Shown here piece by piece: positions 23,688 through 29,148 of a DNA stretch of 43,178 nt. The DNA is taken from positions 1 through 43,178 of the IMG/VR virus record IMGVR_UViG_3300042141_000196; one strand, written 5' to 3'. The notes under the pieces were generated by a model. That model saw only the letters and a list, made by a program, of their open reading frames with translations, was not told the origin of the DNA and did not search any database. A program made the position numbers and the translations under genes. Source of the DNA: a virus. Positions within the stretch are counted from its first letter, which is position 1, and every line of letters begins with the position of its first letter.

Positions 23688-23875
23688 ATCTGGCCTCCTT
23701 GTTCACCGACGAATCCCGACTTTGTCGGACACTCAGGGCGCAAAAAACGCAGCAACGCTTCGCGCACAACATCCGAGTTGCTACACATCCGCCGCTTTGC
23801 CTCATCGGCCAACAGCCCGCCGAGCGGCTCCGGGAGCCGCGCAGATAGTTTAGTTAATTTGTGGTTTGCCTTCAT
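23684..23875 (-). CDS. Ribbon-helix-helix regulator, first gene of the minus early operon
   Basis: 63 residues beginning MKANHKLTKLSARLPEPLGG. KLTKLSARLP is the ribbon, LLADEAKRRM the first helix and SNSDVVREALLRFL the second, the pattern of Arc/CopG-type repressors that bind DNA as dimers. It is divergent from a second RHH gene at 23966. A perfect CCGAC-TTT-GTCGG palindrome lies inside its own 3' coding part and a long inverted repeat just upstream of its start, so autoregulation is likely. Confidence 0.7.
   Translation of the reverse strand: MKANHKLTKLSARLPEPLGGLLADEAKRRMCSNSDVVREALLRFLRPECPTKSGFVGEQGGQI
23716..23728. promoter_or_regulatory. Operator-like palindrome CCGAC-TTT-GTCGG (intragenic)
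   Basis: A perfect 5-bp inverted repeat around TTT. It resembles the two upstream palindromes and lies inside the RHH gene. Confidence 0.5.
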
Positions 23876-23881
23876 GCGCCG

Positions 23882-23904
23882 CCGACATTGTCAGACGATG
23901 TCGG
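23882..23904. promoter_or_regulatory. 23-bp operator-like inverted repeat in the divergent promoter region
   Basis: CCGACATTGTC (23882-23892) and GACGATGTCGG (23894-23904) are inverted copies with one mismatch around a central A. The repeat covers the spacer and -10 side of a candidate minus-strand promoter just 7 bases from the RHH start. Confidence 0.65.
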
Positions 23905-23913
23905 GTCTGTCAA
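23885..23913 (-). promoter_or_regulatory. Candidate early promoter (minus)
   Basis: A consensus -35 TTGACA reads from 23913 to 23908 on the minus strand; 17 bases on is CAATGT, a weak -10. Transcription would begin almost at the RHH start codon. The -10 assignment is uncertain. Confidence 0.35.
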
Positions 23914-23951
23914 GTGGGGAAAAATACTTATTTGCAACCACGCAAAAAAAT

Positions 23952-23964
23952 CCGACATTGTCGG
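23952..23964. promoter_or_regulatory. Operator-like palindrome CCGACATTGTCGG
   Basis: A 13-bp near-perfect palindrome directly before the GTG start at 23966. Binding there would block expression of the plus-strand RHH gene. Confidence 0.6.
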
Positions 23965-23965
23965 C

Positions 23966-24244
23966 GTGAAACAAAAACAGAACAAAACCGAGAAAATCGA
24001 TGTTCGCCTTGAGCCGGACCTTTTCGCACAGGTTGATTCATTTGCCAAAGCCAACCGCATCAGCCGATCTCAAGTCGTCCAAAAAGCACTGCTGAAATAT
24101 TTCGGCCACCACATAGCATCCGACCCCGGCGAGCATCAGTATTTATTGAATGAATCGGGAAACTTGCCACCCCTCGAACCATGGCAGCGCTCCGCTGGTG
24201 GATCCTCAACTCAGACAATCACGAACTCCCGCCAGGCTGGATAA
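23966..24244 (+). CDS. Ribbon-helix-helix regulator, first plus-strand gene
   Basis: 92 residues from a GTG at 23966. KTEKIDVRLEPDLFAQVDSF followed by ANRISRSQVVQKALLKYFG is a clear RHH domain (ribbon IDVRLEP, helices DLFAQVDSFAKA and SRSQVVQKALLKYF). The tail is polar. The start is placed at GTG because it is the first codon after the operator that keeps the RHH domain. No Shine-Dalgarno is visible, so the mRNA could be leaderless. With the divergent RHH gene it forms a two-repressor switch similar in layout to other temperate phages. Confidence 0.65.
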   Translation: MKQKQNKTEKIDVRLEPDLFAQVDSFAKANRISRSQVVQKALLKYFGHHIASDPGEHQYLLNESGNLPPLEPWQRSAGGSSTQTITNSRQAG

Positions 24245-24269
24245 GCGAGGTTATAGATTTAACCAGCCC

Positions 24270-24386
24270 ATGAAACCACTTCTCGCCCTGCTCGCCCTCC
24301 TCCTTGCGGCCTGCGCCAGCCCTAATCCCCGCGAGACCTATGCCCCGCGCCTACCCCGTCGCCGCCGCCATGGAAATCCTCATTGA
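24270..24386 (+). CDS. Lipoprotein signal ORF, probably the 5' part of a frameshifted gene
   Basis: 38 codons beginning MKPLLALLALLLAACASPNP. LLLAACAS is a clear signal-peptide core with lipobox LAAC. After RETYAPR the frame turns into basic low-complexity residues. The PEGA-like domain follows in the +1 frame (24340-24684). Skipping one base near 24348 would join the two as a lipoprotein with a PEGA-like domain. Either a real frameshift mutation, a sequencing indel or two separate peptides. Confidence 0.5.
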   Translation: MKPLLALLALLLAACASPNPRETYAPRLPRRRRHGNPH

Positions 24387-24684
24387 GACCAGCCCGCCCG
24401 GCGGCATTGTGGACTGGAATGGCAATGTTCTCGGAGCCGCCCCCGTCACGCTAAAAATCCGTCCCGACCTCACGCCCGGCGGCCGCCCCCGCTGGCCCGA
24501 CCTCGGCGCACTCACCCACTATTTCCGCGCCCGCTGGCCAAACGGAGCCCGCGCCTATGAGATTTTCCAGCCCTCCGAAATGCCCCCGCAGCACATCGCC
24601 ATCGTTTGCCCCGGATCCGCCAATCCCCTCCTCGATTCCCTCCGAGCCGACGCCCGCACACTCACGCAAAAAAAATCCCGCTGA
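24340..24684 (+). CDS. PEGA-like domain protein, probably lipoprotein 3' part
   Basis: 114 residues from the ATG at 24340; an internal ATG at 24370 begins MEILIETSPPGGIVDWNGNV. The motif SPPGGIVDWNGNVLGAAPVT matches PEGA-type beta domains (x-S-x-P-x-G-x-x-V-x-x-x-G-x-x-x-G-x-x-P). No good ribosome site precedes either ATG. It overlaps the lipoprotein signal ORF in another frame. A periplasmic or envelope-bound protein expressed from a prophage is likely if the two parts are joined. Confidence 0.5.
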   Translation: MPRAYPVAAAMEILIETSPPGGIVDWNGNVLGAAPVTLKIRPDLTPGGRPRWPDLGALTHYFRARWPNGARAYEIFQPSEMPPQHIAIVCPGSANPLLDSLRADARTLTQKKSR

Positions 24685-24883
24685 CCCGCCGAGGCCCATT
24701 CCATCGGACTCCGCAGGTGTCAATAGAAATCTTCAAAAAAAATTTTCACTCAAAAGAAAAATTTCTCTTGCCCTCATTTTAAATCTCCATAGATTTAATT
24801 CCGCAGGCCACCAACGGCCCGCCCGAGTCGGTCGGCAACCGGCACCAAAAAACCGCGTCAGACGGTATCTGACACAGAAACAA
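24685..24883. other. AT-rich intergenic stretch with two hairpins
   Basis: About 200 bases without a gene. TTAAATCT-CCAT-AGATTTAA (24779-24798) is a perfect 8-bp inverted repeat, and GTCAGA-CGGTA-TCTGAC (24857-24873) a 6-bp one. The A/T-rich part (24725-24800) is the most likely place for a promoter of the plus-strand genes; I could not fix -35/-10 boxes with correct spacing. Confidence 0.5.
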
Positions 24884-25060
24884 ATGATCCAAAAAATCGA
24901 AAAAGCCGTAGCGGTCGCACTCGCCACCGCCTCCATCCTCAGCCTCGCCCTCGGCGTCGCTTTCACCATCACCACCGGCAGCCCCGCCGCATTTATTGGC
25001 GGCTTTGCCCTCTTCCTGGCATTCGCCGGGTTCGCCGCCACCCTCAACCCATCCATCTAA
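24884..25060 (+). CDS. Small two-helix membrane protein
   Basis: 58 residues beginning MIQKIEKAVAVALATASILS. Two hydrophobic segments (about 9-28 and 33-53) are separated by TITTGSPA. It stands 13 bases before the DUF932 gene. No holin context here; function unknown. Confidence 0.5.
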   Translation: MIQKIEKAVAVALATASILSLALGVAFTITTGSPAAFIGGFALFLAFAGFAATLNPSI

Positions 25061-25065
25061 GGAGG
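25059..25065 (+). promoter_or_regulatory. Strong Shine-Dalgarno AAGGAGG
   Basis: AAGGAGG stands 8 bases before the ATG at 25074 and overlaps the stop codon of the preceding gene. It fixes the start of the DUF932 gene. Confidence 0.8.
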
Positions 25066-25073
25066 ACACGACC

Positions 25074-25940
25074 ATGACAATCACACGATTTGCCCGCACC
25101 CGCAGCAACGGCGCAGTAAACTACACCAGCCGCAACGGCTCCATCCCATTCGACCAACTCCGCCAGATCGCCCCGTCAGTATTCGCCGAGCAAGCCCACG
25201 GCAGCCGGTCAGCAGCTTACAAATACATCCCAACGAGCGAAATTCTCGCGGGCCTCGCCCGTGAAGGCTTCCGCCCATACGCCGTCATGCAGGGCGGCAG
25301 CCGGGAAGAAGAAAAACGCGGCTTCACAAAACACCTCTTGCGCCTCCGTCACGACAGCCAGCCGCTCCAGGTCGGCGGCACGCATAACGAGATCGTTCTA
25401 CTCAACTCCCATGACGGCACCTCATCATACCGCCTCATGGCCGGAGTTTTCCGCCTCATCTGCGGCAACGGCATGGTAGTAGCTCAAAACCTCATCGACG
25501 ACATCCGCATCCCCCACAAAGGAAACATCGAGGGCCAAGTTATCGAGGGTTGCGTCAGCATCCTCGACCGGCTCCCCGAGGTCTCCGAGAGCGTCAACGA
25601 GATGGCCGCCCTCCGGCTCACCGAAGGCGAGCGCCAAGCATTTGCCCGCGCCGCCCTGGTCGCCAAATACGACGACGCCGACAAGCCCGCACCCGTCACC
25701 GCCGATCAGGTCTTGACCCTCCGCCGCCATGAGGACGCAGCCCCTACCATGTGGAACACCCTCAACGCCGTGCAGGAAAACCTCATCCGTGGCGGCCTGC
25801 GTTACAACCAACGCAACGAAAACGGCCGCCTCGTAGCCCGCCGCCGCACCCGCGAAGTCGGAGGCATCGACCAAAACACCAACATCAACCGCGCCCTGTG
25901 GGCCTTGGCTGAGGAAATGAAGAAACTGAAAGCCGCCTAA
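25074..25940 (+). CDS. DUF932-family phage/plasmid-like protein
   Basis: 288 residues beginning MTITRFARTRSNGAVNYTSR. Landmarks of the DUF932 family: YKYIPTSEILAGLAREGFRP, HLLRLRH, EIVLLNSHDGTSSYRLMAG followed by VFRLICGNGMVV, and the late TMWNTLNAVQENLIRGG. This family is common on phages and plasmids; its molecular role is not established, with DNA-metabolism or anti-host roles proposed. Ribosome site is strong. A GC-rich hairpin follows the stop. Confidence 0.8.
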   Translation: MTITRFARTRSNGAVNYTSRNGSIPFDQLRQIAPSVFAEQAHGSRSAAYKYIPTSEILAGLAREGFRPYAVMQGGSREEEKRGFTKHLLRLRHDSQPLQVGGTHNEIVLLNSHDGTSSYRLMAGVFRLICGNGMVVAQNLIDDIRIPHKGNIEGQVIEGCVSILDRLPEVSESVNEMAALRLTEGERQAFARAALVAKYDDADKPAPVTADQVLTLRRHEDAAPTMWNTLNAVQENLIRGGLRYNQRNENGRLVARRRTREVGGIDQNTNINRALWALAEEMKKLKAA

Positions 25941-25949
25941 TCTCAACCA

Positions 25950-25972
25950 GGCGCGGGTCCGATCCCCGCGCC
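25950..25972 (+). terminator. Perfect 8-bp hairpin after DUF932
   Basis: GGCGCGGG and CCCGCGCC pair around the 7-base loop TCCGATC. There is no U-tract, so termination is uncertain. It stands just before the small gene at 25985, like the other GC-rich leader hairpins at 26308 and 27009. Confidence 0.4.
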
Positions 25973-25984
25973 ACCTTTCAAAAC

Positions 25985-26275
25985 ATGAGCACACAACACA
26001 CACCCGGCCCTTGGAAATTTAACGACCACGGCATTTATGTCGGAAATGCTCACTGGATAGCCAAAGCCAAAACATCCGAAACAACCAGAGAGCAAACCGC
26101 AAATTTTCGCCTCATCGCCGCCGCCCCGCAAATGCTCGAAGCGCTCCAAGCCGCCCTTGAAGCCATAGGCGACACCTACGACGCCCGAGACGCCGAAGGC
26201 ACCGAAGGCGAGCATCTCCGCGACCAGATCGCCGAAGCCATCGCCGCCGCCACCGGCGAGCCCGCCAACTATTGA
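25985..26275 (+). CDS. HTPGPW-type small phage protein
   Basis: 96 residues beginning MSTQHTPGPWKFNDHGIYVG. HTPGPW at the start and ANFRLIAAAPQMLEAL in the middle are hallmarks of a very common, uncharacterised phage family. The last third is an acidic helix. A paralogue is encoded at 27036-27335. Confidence 0.65.
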   Translation: MSTQHTPGPWKFNDHGIYVGNAHWIAKAKTSETTREQTANFRLIAAAPQMLEALQAALEAIGDTYDARDAEGTEGEHLRDQIAEAIAAATGEPANY

Positions 26276-26300
26276 CACCAACCAAAAAACCAACCAAACA

Positions 26301-26325
26301 AACCCGCGCCGGACGACATCCGGCA
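26301..26325 (+). promoter_or_regulatory. Repeated hairpin leader, copy 1
   Basis: AACCCGCGCC precedes GCCGGA-CGACA-TCCGGC (26308-26324), which forms a 6-bp hairpin 9 bases before the ATG at 26334. The same 25-base element, one base different, precedes the gene at 27036. It may act as a translational or termination control element. Confidence 0.5.
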
Positions 26326-26333
26326 TCAACAAA

Positions 26334-26603
26334 ATGAAAAATATCATCATCAGCACAAACGACGACAGTTACGGATCCAGCAGCGACGCGCAAATCGACG
26401 CCGTCAAAAAACGCATGGAAATAATATCCGACTCAATGGGCCTCTCCTACCGCTACGCAGACACTCAGTGCGCGGACCCAGACGATTCGCACGACGATAC
26501 GGAGACCATTTTTGAGTTGGCCATGGAATGCCGCTCTAATGTGCCTGCGAGTTACGCCGCCGCCGTTGCAGCCGCTGACGCGCAATGCCCCATCCCAGCA
26601 TGA
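26334..26603 (+). CDS. Hypothetical acidic protein
   Basis: 89 residues beginning MKNIIISTNDDSYGSSSDAQ. Acidic and polar with DPDDSHDDTETIFELAMECR; no recognised family. The stop overlaps the next start (ATGA). The residues SNVPASYAAAVAAADAQ look helical. Confidence 0.5.
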   Translation: MKNIIISTNDDSYGSSSDAQIDAVKKRMEIISDSMGLSYRYADTQCADPDDSHDDTETIFELAMECRSNVPASYAAAVAAADAQCPIPA

Positions 26604-26971
26604 CACCCGACCAACTCACCCGCGCCGCCTCTGAACTAGAGGCGGCGCTTGCCCGTCTCGGGATCCAGCCCGGCCAAAGCACCGAGGCCGAGCTGGCCGC
26701 CGACGACGCCGAAATCATCCCCGCCCTGGTGGATGGCCAGCCGGTAATTACCGCCGAGGAGCTATATCGCCAGCTTGCCTGCGGCCGGGGCCACAGATGC
26801 AAGCGCGGCCGCGCCCCCGAGGGATATCTGGAAATTTGGCCCGACTGGCAACCTGTCATCCTTTACATTTCCTTTGCCGAAAACGCCAAACTTCAAACAA
26901 TGCTCGACGCCAGCCAGCCGGTAATTACCCCCGAGCCGAACTACAACCAGGCGGATGGCCGCGAAAATTAA
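26600..26971 (+). CDS. Duplicated MTPDQL protein, long form
   Basis: 123 residues beginning MTPDQLTRAASELEAALARL. The first about 50 residues, up to DAEIIPALVDGQPVI, are nearly identical at nucleotide level to 27332-27484, so this is a recent duplication. The long form carries an additional segment (RQLACGRGHRCKRGRAPEGY then EIWPDWQPVILYISF) before a second QPVITPEP and the shared ending ADGREN. Function unknown. ATGA coupling with the preceding gene sets the start. Confidence 0.6.
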   Translation: MTPDQLTRAASELEAALARLGIQPGQSTEAELAADDAEIIPALVDGQPVITAEELYRQLACGRGHRCKRGRAPEGYLEIWPDWQPVILYISFAENAKLQTMLDASQPVITPEPNYNQADGREN

Positions 26972-27001
26972 CCCCCACTCCACCCACCCCCACAAACCCA
27001 C

Positions 27002-27026
27002 AACCCGCGCCGGACGGCATCCGGCA
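27002..27026 (+). promoter_or_regulatory. Repeated hairpin leader, copy 2
   Basis: AACCCGCGCC precedes GCCGGA-CGGCA-TCCGGC (27009-27025) located 10 bases before the ATG at 27036. It matches the element at 26301-26325. Confidence 0.5.
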
Positions 27027-27035
27027 CCCTAAAAA

Positions 27036-27335
27036 ATGACAACAACCACACCACACACACCCGGACCATGGATTGCAGACAACGCGCAATCGTTTTATGT
27101 CTTAAAAAAAGGCGAGTTTATCGCTAACGCGGCCACCGCAGCAAACGCCCGCCTCATCGCCGCCGCGCCTGATTTGCTGGCCGTCCTTGAAGCCGTAGCC
27201 GTGTGGACCAATGCAGAACCATGTTTCTGCCATGTTCACGCCGCCGCGGACAGGGCTCGATATAGTCCACACAATTTTCTGTGTGAGTGCGCCCGCACCG
27301 CAATTTTGAAAGCCAAAGGATGCGCGAAACCATGA
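27036..27335 (+). CDS. HTPGPW-type small phage protein, paralogue
   Basis: 99 residues beginning MTTTTPHTPGPWIADNAQSF. It has the HTPGPW start and the ANARLIAAAPDLLAVLE core of the same family as 25985-26275. Additional Cys/His residues (EPCFCHVHAAADRARY, FLCECARTA) could bind metal. The stop overlaps the next ATG. Confidence 0.65.
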   Translation: MTTTTPHTPGPWIADNAQSFYVLKKGEFIANAATAANARLIAAAPDLLAVLEAVAVWTNAEPCFCHVHAAADRARYSPHNFLCECARTAILKAKGCAKP

Positions 27336-27550
27336 CACCCGACCAACTCACCCGCGCCGCCTCTGAACTAGAGGCGGCGCTTGCCCGTCTCGGGATCCAG
27401 CCCGGCCAAACCACCGAGGCCCAGCTTGCCCAGGACGACGCCGAAATCATCCCCGCCCTGGTGGACGGCCAACCCGTAATTGCCCCCAAAGCCAACAACA
27501 ACCCTGCGGATGGCCGCGAAAATTCCATTGCAACCCATCCCCCCCGATAG
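27332..27550 (+). CDS. Duplicated MTPDQL protein, short form
   Basis: 72 residues beginning MTPDQLTRAASELEAALARL. About 150 bases are almost identical to 26600-26752. The internal insert of the longer copy is missing, and the two share the ending ADGREN. No function known. Confidence 0.6.
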   Translation: MTPDQLTRAASELEAALARLGIQPGQTTEAQLAQDDAEIIPALVDGQPVIAPKANNNPADGRENSIATHPPR

Positions 27551-27560
27551 AAATTCAGCT

Positions 27561-27794
27561 ATGCCCACAATCGAACCACACGGAAACACCGGCAAACGCA
27601 ACGCCGCCCGCGACCCCGATGCCGAGAACATGACCGCCAAAATCCAATTCTTCTGTTGGCCCGAAGAAAAATCCGCCTGGATACGCGCCGCCCACCCGCA
27701 CCGCCTCAGCGCCTGGATACGCGACCAACTCAACAAATCCACCGGACGCCCCGACCGCCCCACCGACGAAGAACGCCGCCGCATCAAAATGTAG
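27561..27794 (+). CDS. Small basic protein before attP, possible DNA-binding/Xis
   Basis: 77 residues beginning MPTIEPHGNTGKRNAARDPD. NMTAKIQFFCWPEEKSAWIR followed by AAHPHRLSAWIRDQLNKSTG resembles an RHH-type plan: a beta-strand, an E-E-K-x-x-W helix and an S-x-W-I-R helix. It ends immediately before the integration site and integrase. An accessory factor for recombination or a regulator is plausible; no proof. Confidence 0.5.
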   Translation: MPTIEPHGNTGKRNAARDPDAENMTAKIQFFCWPEEKSAWIRAAHPHRLSAWIRDQLNKSTGRPDRPTDEERRRIKM

Positions 27795-27795
27795 C

Positions 27796-28051
27796 AAGTG
27801 GCGACCAAAGTGGCGGACACACCATCTAACTACAACAAAATCAACAAATGCCCGAGAAACTACGGATCAGAAGGTTTGAGGTTCGACTCCTCATGGCTGC
27901 GCTCCCCTCTACCCTTTAAAGTGGCGACCATTTCCGGTTTCACTAGGTAACTTGTCAGAAATTTCTAGTTTTTGGCCGTCTAATGTATTCACCCCATCCA
28001 TCAAATTTCAGATTGAAGTGGCGACCATAGTGGCGGACAAAAGTGGCGACC
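27796..28051. repeat. Arm-type direct repeats around attP
   Basis: Six copies of (A/T)AGTGGCG(A/G)(C/A)C: AAGTGGCGACC at 27796, 27919, 28016 and 28041, AAGTGGCGGAC at 27808 and TAGTGGCGGAC at 28028. Spacing within clusters is 12-13 bases. They lie on both sides of the tRNA-like core, as expected for integrase arm-binding sites. The last copy is directly upstream of the integrase start. Confidence 0.75.
27859..27901 (+). other. attP core: 3' half of tRNA-Arg(ACG)
   Basis: CTACGGA (27860-27866) is an anticodon loop with U33 and anticodon ACG, followed by TCAGA and AGGTT. The T-arm is TGAGG-TTCGACT-CCTCA (27877-27893) with a perfect 5-bp stem. Then TGGCTGC plus G (27894-27901) form the acceptor 3' strand. 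The 5' half of the tRNA is not present here. Phages often integrate by crossing over in a tRNA anticodon loop and carry the rest of the tRNA to rebuild it. CCA is not encoded. Confidence 0.8.
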
Positions 28052-28053
28052 GT

Positions 28054-29148
28054 ATGAGAAAACACAACGAGATTTCGGTTTACTGGAAAGAATCGCGCAA
28101 TGGCTGGTATTACCGCGTCCAGATCGACGGCAAGCGGGTTGAGAAGGCGACGGGGGTTTCAATCAACAACAAGGCCGGGCGGGCGGCGGCGGAGGCGAAG
28201 GCTAAAAAGATCGCCGAGGGTTTGCGCTCGGGCAACGAGGAGGAATTGGCGAAGGTCGTTCGGCGTCCAGGCTACGCCACGGCGGGCGAGATTGTGGACC
28301 GGTTTAAGCTCCACGGCCCCGGCGGATCGGCGGTGAAGGCGGCGAGCGGCTTTGCCAAGTATGTGGCCGAGGCGAGCGGCAAGGCGGATTGGCGCGGCGT
28401 TTCCTCCCATTTGGTTCTCACGGCTCCGGTCTTGCGAGGCTGGATCACGGCGCGGCTGGCGGCGGGCTGCACCGAGGCGGGCGTCCGGTCCAGCGTGCAG
28501 ACGGTCAAGCAAGTGGTGGCCCAACGCCGAATGCACCTCTTCGCGGATTTGACGCTGCCGGATTTGACCGAGTTCTGGAAAGTCTCGGGCGGAAAGGCTC
28601 AGGATCAAACCTACGAGCCCATTCCCCGCGACATCCTGCGGCGGATGGATGCGGCGGCGCGGATTCCCTTGCGGCGGGAAAATCCCCGCGTGTGGGCGAT
28701 TTATTGGCTGATGCGGCGGGCGGGGTTGCGAAATTCCGAGGTGGCCAAGCTGCGGTGGGATTGGGTGGATTGGCTTCCCAACAAGCGCGGCGTGGATTTG
28801 GTTCTCATCAAGCGCCCCGACTTCCATAGCAAAAATGGAAAATATGGCCGCGTGCCGGTGAATCTCCGCCTGATGCGTTTGATCGAGGCCGCGCTTGGCG
28901 GGGGCGAGTATGTCATTCCCCGCGCCAACAAGACCGAGGCCGAAGACCTCACGCACGATGGCATTAATGACTTTGTGCGGCGGTTCATCCCCGATGGCGC
29001 GAAGGGAGCCTATAATCTGCGAAAAGAATTCGGCAGCCGCATCGCCCAGCGGGACGGCTTGGAGGTGGCGGCGAAGCTCCTGCGCGACTCGATGGATGTC
29101 GTCGAGAAGCACTACCACGCCCTGCTGGAGAGGCCGAAGCCGCTTTAG
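28054..29148 (+). CDS. int: Tyrosine recombinase (phage integrase)
   Basis: 364 residues from the ATG at 28054. The N-terminal arm-binding part is about 1-60, the core-binding SAM-like part about 75-175, and the catalytic part about 185-364. Box I is RRAGLRNSEVAKLRW with Arg226; the beta-hairpin lysine is in HSKNGKYGR (about 260-263); box II has YNLRKEF with Arg323; the nucleophile is Tyr354 in EKHYHALLE. The two usual histidines are replaced: Tyr320 stands for the H of HxxR, and Asp345 for the H of LGH. It acts at the adjacent attP. Arm repeats directly upstream suggest autorepression. Its stop overlaps the convergent gene by 4 bases. Confidence 0.85.
   Translation: MRKHNEISVYWKESRNGWYYRVQIDGKRVEKATGVSINNKAGRAAAEAKAKKIAEGLRSGNEEELAKVVRRPGYATAGEIVDRFKLHGPGGSAVKAASGFAKYVAEASGKADWRGVSSHLVLTAPVLRGWITARLAAGCTEAGVRSSVQTVKQVVAQRRMHLFADLTLPDLTEFWKVSGGKAQDQTYEPIPRDILRRMDAAARIPLRRENPRVWAIYWLMRRAGLRNSEVAKLRWDWVDWLPNKRGVDLVLIKRPDFHSKNGKYGRVPVNLRLMRLIEAALGGGEYVIPRANKTEAEDLTHDGINDFVRRFIPDGAKGAYNLRKEFGSRIAQRDGLEVAAKLLRDSMDVVEKHYHALLERPKPL

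Noticed and set aside
25950-25972. tRNA 3' fragment
   Set aside because: The hairpin resembles a T-arm, but the loop TCCGATC lacks the TTC start and there is no acceptor partner; treated as a simple hairpin.
27859-27901. Complete tRNA gene
   Set aside because: Only the 3' half from the anticodon loop is present; no D-arm or 5' acceptor strand precedes it, so it is an attachment core.
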